Assembly (NCBI RefSeq): GCF_023544665.1
Contig: NZ_JAMJFL010000025.1
Span: forward strand, 55,707 to 119,706
Direction: 5' to 3'
DNA from: Streptomyces sp. YS415
Lineage (GTDB): Bacteria; Actinomycetota; Actinomycetes; Streptomycetales; Streptomycetaceae
Length of the DNA: 64,000 nt
Shown piece by piece: positions 42,289 to 51,136 of this stretch. The notes under the pieces were generated by a model. That model searched no databases. It was not told the origin of the DNA and was given only the letters and a program-made list of their open reading frames with translations. Position numbers and translations under genes: made by a program. The number at the start of each line of letters is the position of its first letter. The first letter of the stretch is position 1.

Positions 42289-43503
42289 ATGGACTTCGCG
42301 TTCGACGCACGCACCGAGGAGCTGCGCGGCAAGCTGCTCGCCTTCATGGACGAGTACGTGTATCCGGCCGAGGCGGTGGCGGAGGAGCAGCGCGCCGCGC
42401 TGGCCTCACCCTGGGACACCCCGGCCGTGGTCGAGGAGTTGAAGGCCGAGGCGCGCAGGCAGGGCCTGTGGAACCTCTTCCTCCCGGACACCGAGTACGG
42501 TGCCGGACTGACCAACCTCCAGTACGCCCCGCTCGCCGAGATCACGGGCCGTTCCCCGCACTTGGCGCCGACCGCGCTGAACTGCGCGGCGCCGGACACC
42601 GGCAACATGGAGGTGCTGTACCAGTTCGGCGACGAGCAGCAGAAGAAGCAGTGGCTGGAGCCTCTGCTGGCGGGTGAGATCCGCTCGGCGTTCGCGATGA
42701 CGGAGCCCGACGTGGCCTCCTCCGACGCCACCAACATCACCACGCACATCGAGCGGGACGGCGACGAGTACGTCATCACCGGCCGCAAGTGGTACATCTC
42801 CGGGGCGATGAACCCGGACTGCAAGATCTTCATCGTGATGGGCAAGACGGACCCGGACGGCGAGAACCCCCGCCGCCAGCAGTCGATGATCCTGGTCCCG
42901 CGCGATACCCCGGGCATGACGGTCCGGCGCGCCATGCAGGTCTTCGGCTACGAGGACCACTCGCACGGCGGCCACGCCGAGGTGGTCTTCGACCACGCGC
43001 GCGTGCCGGTGGCCAACATCATCGGCGAGGAGGGCGGCGGCTTCGCCATCGCGCAGGCCCGCCTGGGACCCGGCCGTATCCACCACTGCATGCGGCTGAT
43101 CGGCATGGCCGAGCGGGCGATCGAGCTGATGTGCCGCAGGGCCGTGGACCGGACCGCGTTCGGCAAGCCGCTGGCCCAGCAGGGCGTGGTGCACAACTGG
43201 ATCGCGGACGCGCGGGTCGCCGTGGAGCAGTTGCGCCTGCTGGTCCTGAAGACGGCCTGGATGATGGACACCGTCGGCAACCGGGGCGCCCACACCGAGA
43301 TCCAGGCCATCAAGATCGCCACCCCGCGCACGGTCGTCGACATCATCGACCGGGCGATCCAGCTGTACGGCGCGGGCGGCGTGAGCCAGGACTTCCCGCT
43401 GGCCGAGCTGTACGCGAGCGCCCGCACGCTGATGATCGCGGACGGGCCGGACGAGGTGCACCAGCGGTCGCTGGCGCGCCGGGAGCTGAAGAAGTACGTG
43501 TGA
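42289..43503 (+). CDS. ACAD10/11-like acyl-CoA dehydrogenase
   Basis: This 404-residue flavoprotein has the acyl-CoA dehydrogenase fold with FAFDARTEELRGKLLAFMDEYVYP, AFAMTEPDVASSDATNI, GRKWYISGAMNPDCK, and the FAD-site stretch RTAFGKPLAQQGVV. The usual catalytic Glu segment (YEGT) reads IADGPDEVHQRSLARRELKK, so the base is changed to Asp-Gly as in ACAD10/11-type enzymes. That fits a phosphate-eliminating rather than ordinary dehydrogenating role. It is co-transcribed with the APH-like kinase (6-nt gap). It is convergent with the TetR gene (6-nt gap, no terminator visible). Confidence 0.92.
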   Translation: MDFAFDARTEELRGKLLAFMDEYVYPAEAVAEEQRAALASPWDTPAVVEELKAEARRQGLWNLFLPDTEYGAGLTNLQYAPLAEITGRSPHLAPTALNCAAPDTGNMEVLYQFGDEQQKKQWLEPLLAGEIRSAFAMTEPDVASSDATNITTHIERDGDEYVITGRKWYISGAMNPDCKIFIVMGKTDPDGENPRRQQSMILVPRDTPGMTVRRAMQVFGYEDHSHGGHAEVVFDHARVPVANIIGEEGGGFAIAQARLGPGRIHHCMRLIGMAERAIELMCRRAVDRTAFGKPLAQQGVVHNWIADARVAVEQLRLLVLKTAWMMDTVGNRGAHTEIQAIKIATPRTVVDIIDRAIQLYGAGGVSQDFPLAELYASARTLMIADGPDEVHQRSLARRELKKYV

Positions 43504-43509
43504 GGACCC

Positions 43510-44133
43510 TTACGGTCTGAGCGCCCTCAGGAGCAGGTCGGCCAGGTGGTCGGCCAGTTCCTGGGGGCTCATCGGACCGTCGGGGCGGTACCACGTCGAC
43601 AGGTGGTGGATGGAACCGAAGTGGTAGTCCACCACCAGGTCGGCCGGGGTCGCGGTGGAGAAGACCCCGGCCTGCTGGCCCTCCTCGACGAGCGCGCGGA
43701 AGCGCTCGTGGTAGCGCCGGCGCTCGGCGCGCACCTGCTTGTTCTTCTCGGGGCTCAGATGGTGCATCGAGCGGAAGAAGATCGAGGCGTCGTCGAGGTT
43801 GTCGATCGTGGTGACGACGACGTCGGCCGCCGCGGCCCGCAGCCGCTTCTCCACCGGCTCGTCGGCGCCCGCGAGGGCGTCCAGACGCTCCTGCTGGACG
43901 CGCAGCACACGCGCGTACACCTCGTGCAGCAGGTCGTCCTTGGAGCCGAAGTAGTGGTACAGCGCCCCCTTGGTGACGCCTGCCGCCTCCACGATCTCCT
44001 GCACCGAGGTCCGGTCGTAGCCCTGCTCGGCGAAGAGCCGGGTGGCGGCGGCCAGCAGCCGCTGGGGGACGGGGGTGCCGTCCGCGTCCGTCGTCCTGGG
44101 CACTGTGCCGCCACCTGCCTTTCGAGTTCTCAC
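43510..44133 (-). CDS. TetR-family regulator (KstR2-like)
   Basis: This 207-residue regulator has an N-terminal TetR helix-turn-helix (AATRLFAEQGYDRTSVQEIVEAAGVTKGALYHYFGSKDDLL, about residues 28-68). Its ligand domain contains SMHHLSPEKNKQVRAERRRYHERFRALVEEG, a type seen in acyl-CoA-sensing regulators. GTG 44133 overlaps the ligase stop in a GTGA, placing it last in the SDR-ligase-tetR operon. It probably controls this operon and the APH/ACAD operon through the shared operator. A second GTG ten codons in is an alternative start. Confidence 0.9.
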   Translation of the reverse strand: MRTRKAGGGTVPRTTDADGTPVPQRLLAAATRLFAEQGYDRTSVQEIVEAAGVTKGALYHYFGSKDDLLHEVYARVLRVQQERLDALAGADEPVEKRLRAAAADVVVTTIDNLDDASIFFRSMHHLSPEKNKQVRAERRRYHERFRALVEEGQQAGVFSTATPADLVVDYHFGSIHHLSTWYRPDGPMSPQELADHLADLLLRALRP

Positions 44134-45794
44134 TGGCTGTCGTGCGCGCGGGTGCGAAGCTCCCGCCGGAGGATCTTCCCACTCGCCGTCTTCGGCAGGT
44201 CGGGCAGGATCTCCACCTGGCGCGGGTATTTGTAGGCGGCCAGTCTCTCCTTGCAGTACACCGCCAGTTCATCCGGGTCCGACTCGGCACCGGGGCGCAG
44301 GCTGATGTACGCCTTCACGGTCTCCCCGCGATACCCGTCGGGGACCCCGACGACAGCCGCCTCGCGTACCGCCGGATGGGTGTACAGCACGTCCTCGACC
44401 TCGCGCGGCCACACCTTGAAGCCGGACGCGTTGATCATGTCCTTCTTGCGGTCGACGACGTACAGCCAGCCCTCGCGGTCCATGAACCCGATGTCACCGG
44501 TGCGCAGCTCACCGCCCGGGAACGTCTCGGCGGTGGCCTCGGGCCGCCGCCAGTACCCGGGCACCACCTGCGGACCGCTGACCACGATCTCGCCCTGCTC
44601 CCCGAAGGGCACCTCGGCGCCCTCCTCGTCGACGATCCGCACGAGCGTGTCGGGGCCGGGCACGCCCACGGCGAGCGTCCCGGAGTCCGGGTCGACCGGC
44701 GCCTCCCGGGCGGGCGGCACGGCGGCGCAGGGCGCGGTGCACTCGGTGAGGCCGTAGCCGTTGCGGATGTACGGCCCGAAGCCGGCCCGGAACTTCTCCA
44801 CCAGCGCGGGCGGCAGCGGGGCGCCGCCGGAGGAGATGATCCGGAAGGAGGCGAAGTGCTCCCGGGTCACATCCGGGTGGGCGGCCAGCGCCATGAAGGC
44901 GGTCGACGGACCGACGGTGTAGTGCGGGTGGTGCTCGGCGAACGCGTCCAGCACGACACCGGCCTCGAAGCGGTACGCCAGCACCAGCGTGCCCCCGCTG
45001 GTCAGGCAGGCGCCGAACTGGCAGACCATGCCGGTGATGTGGAAGAGCGGGGCCAGCGCGAAGTACACCGGCGCCTCGGGCAGGGGCAGCCCGGTCCGCT
45101 GCCGCTCGGCGTTGTGCATGATGTTGCCGTGCGTGTTGGTGGCGCCCTTGGGGGCGCCGCTGGTGCCGGAGGTGTAGCTGATCAGGGCGAGGTCGGAGGG
45201 CCCGGGATCGCGTCCCCCGGGCGCCGGGTGCCCGGCGCGGGCGGCGGCCGTCAGGTCGTCGGCGTCGGCGGCCTGCGGCAGCCGCTCGAAGTTCAGCACG
45301 CGCGCGTCGCCGCGGGTCTGGAAGTCCAGCTCGCAGCCCGTGAGCACGATCCGCACCGGCGAGTCGGCGGCGGTCTCGCGCAGATACGTCTGCCAGGCGC
45401 GGTCCGAGCAGATCAGCGCGGCCACGTCGCCGTCCCGCAGCACGTGCGCCATCTCCCCCGACTTGTACATGGGGTTGACCGGCACGACGGTCGCGCCCGC
45501 CTTCCAGGCGCCGAGCACGGCGAGCACGAAGAGCGGGGAGTTCTGGAGCAGGACGGCCACCCGCTCGCCGCGCTCCAGCCCGCGCGCGGCCAGGTGGCCG
45601 GCGACGGAGTCGCTCAGCGCGTCGGCCTCGCGGTAGGTGAGCCGGCCGTCGAAGTAGGCGAGGAAGTCACGGTCCGGGTGGTCGGCGGCGGCCCGGCGCA
45701 GGGCGTGCACCAGGGAGTCGTCGGGGTCGATCGGGGCGCGCTGGGCGTCGTCGAGGAGCGCGAGCCAGGGCTTGTCCGCGTAGGAGCCGCTCAC
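44130..45794 (-). CDS. Acyl-CoA ligase (AMP-forming)
   Basis: This 554-residue ANL-superfamily enzyme has a P-loop-like motif ALISYTSGTSGAPKGATNTHGN, A5-type NGYGLTECTA, the hinge and Asp in LRTGDIGFMDREGWLYVVDRKKDMI, and the catalytic Lys in PKTASGKILRREL. It activates a carboxylic acid with ATP and CoA; the acid may be a medium-chain, hydroxy or keto acid given the neighbours. GTG 45794 overlaps the SDR stop in a GTGA and the stop overlaps the TetR start. This is a tightly coupled three-gene operon. Confidence 0.93.
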   Translation of the reverse strand: MSGSYADKPWLALLDDAQRAPIDPDDSLVHALRRAAADHPDRDFLAYFDGRLTYREADALSDSVAGHLAARGLERGERVAVLLQNSPLFVLAVLGAWKAGATVVPVNPMYKSGEMAHVLRDGDVAALICSDRAWQTYLRETAADSPVRIVLTGCELDFQTRGDARVLNFERLPQAADADDLTAAARAGHPAPGGRDPGPSDLALISYTSGTSGAPKGATNTHGNIMHNAERQRTGLPLPEAPVYFALAPLFHITGMVCQFGACLTSGGTLVLAYRFEAGVVLDAFAEHHPHYTVGPSTAFMALAAHPDVTREHFASFRIISSGGAPLPPALVEKFRAGFGPYIRNGYGLTECTAPCAAVPPAREAPVDPDSGTLAVGVPGPDTLVRIVDEEGAEVPFGEQGEIVVSGPQVVPGYWRRPEATAETFPGGELRTGDIGFMDREGWLYVVDRKKDMINASGFKVWPREVEDVLYTHPAVREAAVVGVPDGYRGETVKAYISLRPGAESDPDELAVYCKERLAAYKYPRQVEILPDLPKTASGKILRRELRTRAHDSQ

Positions 45795-46555
45795 CGGGTG
45801 GCCTCCCACTTCTGCTGGATGTGGTTCATGGTGCCGAGCCAGCGGTCGGGATCCGCGGCCCGCCCCTGGTAGTACCCGGCGACCTCGGGGTGCGGAAGGA
45901 TCAGGAACCGGTCCTCCGCCATGCCCTTGAAGAGCGCGTCGGCCACGTCGTCCGGCTCGATGGCGGTCGGCTGGAGCACGAGGTCGCCGGCGCTGCCGCT
46001 GGCGGTGAGCATGTCGGTGCGCACTCCTTGCGGACAGATGGCGTGCACCTTGATCCCGCGGTGCCGGTAGGTCAGCTCCAGCCACTCGGCGAAGGCGTAC
46101 GCACCGTGCTTGGTGACGCTGTAGGGCGCGGCCCCGATCATGGTGAGGAGGCCGGCGGCGGACACCGTGGACACGAACCGTCCGCTCCCCCGCTCCAGCC
46201 ACCCGGGGACGAGTTCCTGGGCGGCCCGGACATGCGCCATGACGTTCACGTCCCAGGCCAGCGCCCAGACGTCCTCACCGGCGGCCTCGGACCCGCCGGA
46301 TCCGACGCCGGCGTTGGCGCAGTACACGTCGACGACCCCGCCGAGGGCGTCCCGGGCGGCCCCGACCACGGTGGAGGCGTCTCCGGGCACGGCGATCCCG
46401 CCGATCTCCTCCGCGACGGCTTCGGCCTTGCCGGCGTCCAGGTCGTTCACGACGACCCGGGCCCCGGCCCCCGCGAAACGCCGGGCGAGCGCGGCGCCGA
46501 TTCCCCCGCCCGCACCCGTGACAACGACTCCGGCATCCTGCAAGGCTTCCACCAT
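45791..46555 (-). CDS. Short-chain dehydrogenase/reductase
   Basis: This 254-residue classical SDR has the cofactor motif VVVTGAGGGIGAALARRF, the NAG motif YCANAGVG, and the catalytic Ser-Tyr-Lys in STVSAAGLLTMIGAAPYSVTKHG. ATG 46555 has AAGGAGA at ideal spacing. It heads the ligase/TetR operon. In the levulinate-like interpretation it would reduce or oxidise a keto/hydroxy group on the acyl chain; other substrates are equally compatible with the sequence. Confidence 0.93.
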   Translation of the reverse strand: MVEALQDAGVVVTGAGGGIGAALARRFAGAGARVVVNDLDAGKAEAVAEEIGGIAVPGDASTVVGAARDALGGVVDVYCANAGVGSGGSEAAGEDVWALAWDVNVMAHVRAAQELVPGWLERGSGRFVSTVSAAGLLTMIGAAPYSVTKHGAYAFAEWLELTYRHRGIKVHAICPQGVRTDMLTASGSAGDLVLQPTAIEPDDVADALFKGMAEDRFLILPHPEVAGYYQGRAADPDRWLGTMNHIQQKWEATR

Positions 46556-46593
46556 CGGTCTCCTTCGACTGCGGCTCGGTCGGCACCGACAGA

Positions 46594-46609
46594 CTAACCA
46601 GTCGGTATG
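46594..46609. promoter_or_regulatory. TetR-type operator before the SDR operon
   Basis: CTAACCAGTCGGTATG reads CATACCGACTGGTTAG on the minus strand. It matches the kinase/ACAD operator (41193-41208) at 11 consecutive positions apart from one C/T difference. It lies 39-54 nt upstream of the SDR ATG. An additional ACCGAC at 46585-46590 may extend it. Confidence 0.6.
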
Positions 46610-46716
46610 TGACAAAGGAAGGGTGCGGCAGGGTCCGTACGCGGGCGCGGCGCCGGAGCAATTCGCGGCTCCGCCGCGGCTTACGAACAGCCGCGACAAG
46701 GCCTACGGTGCCGTCC

Positions 46717-47961
46717 ATGCGCTTCACGAGACGAACTCTCCTGGCCGCAACCCCGGCCCTGGCGGCCACCGCGGCCACCACCACCACCGCAGCCGCCGCA
46801 GACACCGGCGGCCGTAGGCTGCACACCGGCTTCGAGCGCCTGGTCGCCGACGGATACTCCGTCCTGGACGGCCAGCGCGTCGGCATCGTCACCAACCCCA
46901 CCGGCATCACCCGGGAGGCCCGCCACATCGTCGACGTCATGCACGCCGACGAAAGAGTGAACCTGCTGGCCGTCTTCGGCCCCGAACACGGCTTCCGCGG
47001 CACCGCCCAGGCGGGCGGCTCGGAGGGCCGCCACGACGACCCCGCCACCGGCCTGCCCGTCTACGACACCTACCTCAAGAGCGGCCGGCCCCTCGCCGAC
47101 ATCTTCACCGCGTCCGGCGTCGACACGGTCGTCTTCGACATCCAGGACGTGGGCGCCCGCTTCTACACCTACATCTGGACGCTCTTCGACTGCATGGAGG
47201 CGGCCCAGCTGGCGGGCAAGCGCTTCGTCGTGCTGGACCGCCCCAATCCGGTCACCGGCCGCTCGGCGCAGGGTCCGGTCCTGCACAAGGAGTTCGCCAC
47301 CTTCATCGGCCGGCAGCCGATCTCGCAGGCGCACGGCATGACGGTCGCCGAGCTGGCCCTGCTGTTCAACGGCGAGTTCCTCGCCGCCCCGGTCCCCCTG
47401 GAGACCGTGACGATGACGGGCTGGCGGCGCTCGGAGTTCTTCGACGCCGCGCACCTGCCCTGGGTCCCCCCGAGCCCGAACATGCCGACGCCCGACACCG
47501 CGCTCGTTTACTCGGGCACCTGTCTGTTCGAGGGCACGAACCTCTCGGAGGGCCGGGGCACCACCCGCCCCTTCGAGCTCCTCGGCGCGGAGGGCGTCGA
47601 CCGCCGCTGGGCCGCCGCCGCGGGCGAACTCGGCCTGCCCGGCGTGCACTTCAGGGAGGCGTACTTCACGCCGACCTTCTCCAAATTCCAGGGCAAGACC
47701 GTCGGCGGGGTGCAGCTCCACGTCCACGACCGGGCCGCCTACGACCCCGTCCGCACCGGGATCGGCCTCCTCGTGACCGCCAAGCGGACCTTCCCGGGTT
47801 TCGCCTGGCGCCCCGACAACTGGATCGACAAGCTCACCGGCTCCACCCAGGTCCGTACCGCGATCGACGCGGGCGCGAGCACCGACGAGGTGGTGGCGGG
47901 CTGGCAGGAGGAACTGGCCGCGTTCCGGAGGATTCGAAAGGAATACCTCCTCTACCGATGA
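46717..47961 (+). CDS. DUF1343/NamZ-like exo-beta-N-acetylmuramidase, Tat-exported
   Basis: This 414-residue protein has a twin-arginine signal (MRFTRRTLLAATPALAATAA) and the DUF1343 domain with GIVTNPTGITR, VFGPEHGFRGTAQAG, VDTVVFDIQDVGARFYTYIWT and VLDRPNPVTG. The family includes NamZ (GH171), which removes N-acetylmuramic acid from the end of peptidoglycan fragments. Cell-wall recycling is the inferred role. TACGGT 7 nt before ATG 46717, with no ribosome site, suggests a leaderless mRNA. It is divergent from the SDR gene. Confidence 0.9.
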   Translation: MRFTRRTLLAATPALAATAATTTTAAAADTGGRRLHTGFERLVADGYSVLDGQRVGIVTNPTGITREARHIVDVMHADERVNLLAVFGPEHGFRGTAQAGGSEGRHDDPATGLPVYDTYLKSGRPLADIFTASGVDTVVFDIQDVGARFYTYIWTLFDCMEAAQLAGKRFVVLDRPNPVTGRSAQGPVLHKEFATFIGRQPISQAHGMTVAELALLFNGEFLAAPVPLETVTMTGWRRSEFFDAAHLPWVPPSPNMPTPDTALVYSGTCLFEGTNLSEGRGTTRPFELLGAEGVDRRWAAAAGELGLPGVHFREAYFTPTFSKFQGKTVGGVQLHVHDRAAYDPVRTGIGLLVTAKRTFPGFAWRPDNWIDKLTGSTQVRTAIDAGASTDEVVAGWQEELAAFRRIRKEYLLYR

Positions 47962-48042
47962 CCCGTGCCGTATGGCCAACTCTGCCCCGCAGCGGGACGA
48001 TACGCCCACATCGCACCGCTACGGGGGACGGAGGGGCCCGTC

Positions 48043-49365
48043 ATGGCACGACCGGCAGTGAGCGTATCCCCGTACTGGGAACTGGCCTTCGACTCGGACG
48101 GGGAACCCGACGCCCGCGCCCGGGACCGGCTGCTCGCCGGGGTCGCCCGGCACGGGGTGCGGGATCTGCTGGTCTTCGCGCACGGCTGGAACAACGACCG
48201 TTCCGGGGCGACACGGCTCTACGACCGCTTCTTCGCCCCGGTCCCCGAGCTCGTACCGGCGGCCCGCATCGGCTACGTGGGCGTGGTGTGGCCGTCGATG
48301 CGGTTCGCGGACGAGCCGATCCCCGGTGTCCCGCGCGCCGTGGCGGCCGAACTGCCGCCGCCTCCGGTCCTCGACAAGGACACCCGGCATGCGCTGCTGG
48401 AGACGTTCCCGGGGCGGGCGACCGTGATCGACCAGCTCGCCCGGCTGCTGGAGCAGCAGTCGGGCGACGAGGCCGAGCTGGAGGAGTTCGGGCGGCTGGT
48501 GCGGCTGCTGGTCGATCTGGTGCCGCCGGGCCCGCAGGCGTTGTTCGCGGCGGACACGCTGGCGGAGGGCGTGCCACAGGACGAGCCGACGATGTTCGAC
48601 GGGACCGCGGGCGTGCGGTGCGAGGAGTTCGCGCGGGCGCTGGCGTGGCTGGAGTCGCCGGACGCGGCCCCGGATGCCTCCTTCACCTTGCCCAGTCCCT
48701 GGGAGGGGGCGCATGAACTGCTGCGGCAGGCGACGTACTTCGCGATGAAGCGGCGGGCGGGCACGGTGGGCGAACGGGGGCTCGGGAGGCTGGTCGGGGA
48801 GCTCGCCGCGCGGTCGCCCGAGGTGCGGGTGCATCTGGTCGGGCACAGTTTCGGCGGGCGCCTGGTGTCGTTCGCGCTGCGCGGGCTGCCCCGGGGGGTG
48901 CGGACGGTGAAGTCCGTGACGCTGCTCCAAGGCGCCTTCTCGCACTACGCGTTCTCGGCCAGACTGCCGCACGACGCGCGCGCGGGCGGTGTGCTCCACG
49001 GGCAGCACAACCGAGTCGACGGACCTCTGGTGTGCTGCTTCTCCCGGCACGACGACGCCCTGGGCACGATGTATCCGCTGGCCTCGCGCATGGCGGGCCA
49101 CGACCGGGAGTTCCACGGCTTCGACATCGGCCGGGCCTTGGGCGCCAAGTGGGGCGCGCTGGGCTTCGACGGCATCCAGGCGGTGCCCGGCACCCGGCAC
49201 CTCAAGCTCGCCGAGGCGCTGCGCGGGCCGCTGCCCACGGCGGGCTGCGTGAACGTCGACGCCTCCGCGGTGGTCCGGCGCGGAGGTCCGCCGGCCGGGG
49301 CGCACAGCGACATCGTGCACCGGGAGCTGGCCCGGCTGGTGCTGACGGCGGGCCGCGTGCGCTGA
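48043..49365 (+). CDS. Alpha/beta-hydrolase-like protein
   Basis: This 440-residue protein has an alpha/beta-hydrolase core split by a long helical insertion. FAHGWNNDRSGATRLYDRFF near residue 48 supplies an oxyanion-type loop. The nucleophile elbow GHSFGG is in VRVHLVGHSFGGRLVSFAL (about residue 265). An acid and a histidine are likely in CFSRHDDALG and PGTRHLKL. Similar Streptomyces proteins are often named serine/threonine kinase, for which I see no motif. GGAGGGG precedes ATG 48043. Substrate unknown. Confidence 0.8.
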   Translation: MARPAVSVSPYWELAFDSDGEPDARARDRLLAGVARHGVRDLLVFAHGWNNDRSGATRLYDRFFAPVPELVPAARIGYVGVVWPSMRFADEPIPGVPRAVAAELPPPPVLDKDTRHALLETFPGRATVIDQLARLLEQQSGDEAELEEFGRLVRLLVDLVPPGPQALFAADTLAEGVPQDEPTMFDGTAGVRCEEFARALAWLESPDAAPDASFTLPSPWEGAHELLRQATYFAMKRRAGTVGERGLGRLVGELAARSPEVRVHLVGHSFGGRLVSFALRGLPRGVRTVKSVTLLQGAFSHYAFSARLPHDARAGGVLHGQHNRVDGPLVCCFSRHDDALGTMYPLASRMAGHDREFHGFDIGRALGAKWGALGFDGIQAVPGTRHLKLAEALRGPLPTAGCVNVDASAVVRRGGPPAGAHSDIVHRELARLVLTAGRVR

Positions 49366-49651
49366 CCCGCCACCCGGAAAATCGGCGCAAAAGCACCGGC
49401 GGAGACAGAACACCGGCAACAAGCATGCATACGGATGCCGTCTTCAGGAACCCGTTCAATCCGCTGGGAGTTCTCAGTGTGTCGAGTGCGGCGCGGGGGA
49501 GGCGCGCGAGCCGGCTGATGGGGGCCATTGGAAAAAGGATGGAGCCGAATCGCGTGTCGATACGTCTATTCGTCAACGTCGTACGAAGTCCGTGCGGCGT
49601 GACGCCGAAGTGACCGAAGTACAGGTGCACGTGTGACGGAGGTGCAGGGCG
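49366..49651 (+). other. Intergenic region, possible 62-codon ORF
   Basis: This 286-nt gap has GC content visibly lower than its surroundings. One open frame from ATG 49425 to 49613 would encode 62 residues (MHTDAVFRNPFNPLGVL and onward). It has no clear ribosome site and no family resemblance. It more probably holds the promoter of the zinc-ribbon gene. Confidence 0.3.
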
Positions 49652-50257
49652 ATGGCCGGTTTCCGGAGTCTGGCGAGACAGGTACGAGACCCGCGCTGTG
49701 ATCTGGCGCTACGCCGCTATTCGCTGCGCAAGTGCCTTGAGCGGTTCGCCCCTTACGGGCACAGGGCGACCTGGGACCACTTGTGCTCGCGGGCCGGATT
49801 CGGTCCGGAGGACCGGTCTCCCGATCCGGCGCGGCTCGTGGCCGCGTTGGACGAGTTGGAGGAAGCGCGTTCGGTCTGGCTCGCCTACGAGGTCGAATTC
49901 GCCCACCGGCGCAAGAAGGAGAAGCACGACGGACTGCGCAGGCCGGGAAGTGTCGACGACTGGCACCGGCTGACCTGGGGCGGTTTCGGAGTGGCGTGGT
50001 GCGACGACCCGCGGGTGCACCCCCGTGAGCCGCTGGCCGAGGTGCTGCGCCGGCTGATCTCCGCCCTGGAGCGCGAGCCGGGGGCCGAGTGCCCGGTGTG
50101 CGGCGGGGAGCGGTTGACCTGGGAGTACGACCTGGCCCATGAACCCTCGTCGGGCCCGGTCTGTACGGACTGCGGGATCGTCGTCCCGCGTCCCGTGCTG
50201 ACGCCGGAGGCCCTGGCGGCCGCCCGGCGCGAGCGCCGGCTGCTGATGACGGCCTAG
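49652..50257 (+). CDS. Conserved hypothetical protein with C-terminal zinc ribbon
   Basis: This 201-residue protein has a helical, basic N-terminal region (LARQVRDPRCDLALRRYSLRKCLERFAPYGHRATWDHLC) and a C-terminal four-cysteine zinc ribbon: CPVCGG at about residue 148 and CTDCG about 20 residues later. No known domain is recognised for the first 140 residues. ATG 49652 is the start, with weak upstream purines. It ends at a hairpin before the BKACE gene and is probably monocistronic. A nucleic-acid-binding role is possible but unproven. Confidence 0.7.
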   Translation: MAGFRSLARQVRDPRCDLALRRYSLRKCLERFAPYGHRATWDHLCSRAGFGPEDRSPDPARLVAALDELEEARSVWLAYEVEFAHRRKKEKHDGLRRPGSVDDWHRLTWGGFGVAWCDDPRVHPREPLAEVLRRLISALEREPGAECPVCGGERLTWEYDLAHEPSSGPVCTDCGIVVPRPVLTPEALAAARRERRLLMTA

Positions 50258-50263
50258 TACGAC

Positions 50264-50291
50264 GGGGGTGCGACGAGGATGCCGCACCCCC
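50264..50291 (+). terminator. Terminator after the zinc-ribbon gene
   Basis: GGGGGTGCG and CGCACCCCC form a perfect 9-bp stem with a 10-nt loop, 7 nt after the stop. Confidence 0.8.
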
Positions 50292-50311
50292 ACCCGAGGG
50301 ATGATTCCGGC

Positions 50312-51046
50312 ATGGTGCAGGTCTGTCTGAACGGCGCCCGGTCGGCGGCCGACGGCGCGTCGGTGCCGCTGTCGCCGGAGGCGATGGCCGAGTCCGCCGC
50401 CGAGGCCGTGGCGGCCGGTGCCACCGAGGTGCATGTCCATCCGAAGACGCCCTGCGGCCGGGACAGCCTGTCGCCGCGCATCGTGGCGGCGACGCTGGAG
50501 GCGATCAGGGCGCGGGTGTCCGTGCCCGTCGGGGTGACGACGGGCGCGTGGGCGGAGCCGGATCCCGAGGCACGGGTGTCCCGGGTCCGGGCCTGGACGG
50601 TGCTGCCGGATCACGCCTCGGTCAACTGGCACGAGCCGGGGGCGGAGGAGGTCGCGGCCGCGCTGCTCGACCGGGGAGTCGGGGTGGAGGCCGGTGTCTG
50701 GTCAGGGACCGACGGGGCCGCCCGGTTCGCCCGCTCGCCGCTCGGGCCGCGGGTGCTGCGGGTGCTGGCGGAGGTGACGGACACCGCCCCGGAGACGGCC
50801 GAGGCCAGTGCGCGGGAGCTGCTGGCGGAGTTGGGGTCCGCTTTCGGCCGGCCCGTGCTGCTGCACGGTGAGGACGGCGGGGCGTGGCCGGTGCTGCGGC
50901 TGGCGGGGCGGCTGGGGCTGGCGACGCGGGTGGGCCTGGAGGACACGCTGCTGCTCCCCTCCGGCGAACGAGCGCTCTCCAACGCGCAGTTGGTGAAGCA
51001 GACCCTGTCCGAACACCCCGCCCGGCCACCAAAAGGAACTGGATAG
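50312..51046 (+). CDS. BKACE-family 3-keto-acid cleavage enzyme
   Basis: This 244-residue TIM-barrel protein is of the beta-keto acid cleavage (BKACE, DUF849) family, which condenses a beta-keto acid with acetyl-CoA and splits it to acetoacetate and an acyl-CoA. VCLNGARSAADG opens the barrel. The zinc-binding HVHPKTPCGRDSLS carries the conserved His-x-His, and LLHGEDGGAWPVLRLAGRLGLATRVGLEDTLLLPSG completes the site. It is shorter than the typical 270-310 residues, and the substrate-defining residues are not the kce (3-keto-5-aminohexanoate) set as far as I can tell. Substrate therefore unknown. ATG 50312 is the start. Confidence 0.82.
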   Translation: MVQVCLNGARSAADGASVPLSPEAMAESAAEAVAAGATEVHVHPKTPCGRDSLSPRIVAATLEAIRARVSVPVGVTTGAWAEPDPEARVSRVRAWTVLPDHASVNWHEPGAEEVAAALLDRGVGVEAGVWSGTDGAARFARSPLGPRVLRVLAEVTDTAPETAEASARELLAELGSAFGRPVLLHGEDGGAWPVLRLAGRLGLATRVGLEDTLLLPSGERALSNAQLVKQTLSEHPARPPKGTG

Positions 51047-51136
51047 CAGGTCCTAAATGAGTGGCTCCACCCCTTTACCGTCCGGACAGTTGGAGGCGAT
51101 GAGACACAGCTGACCGCAAGAACCCAGGAGTCACCG

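Noticed and set aside
49425..49613. A 62-codon small protein before the zinc-ribbon gene
   Set aside because: No ribosome site, no recognisable family and unremarkable composition; kept only as an intergenic note.
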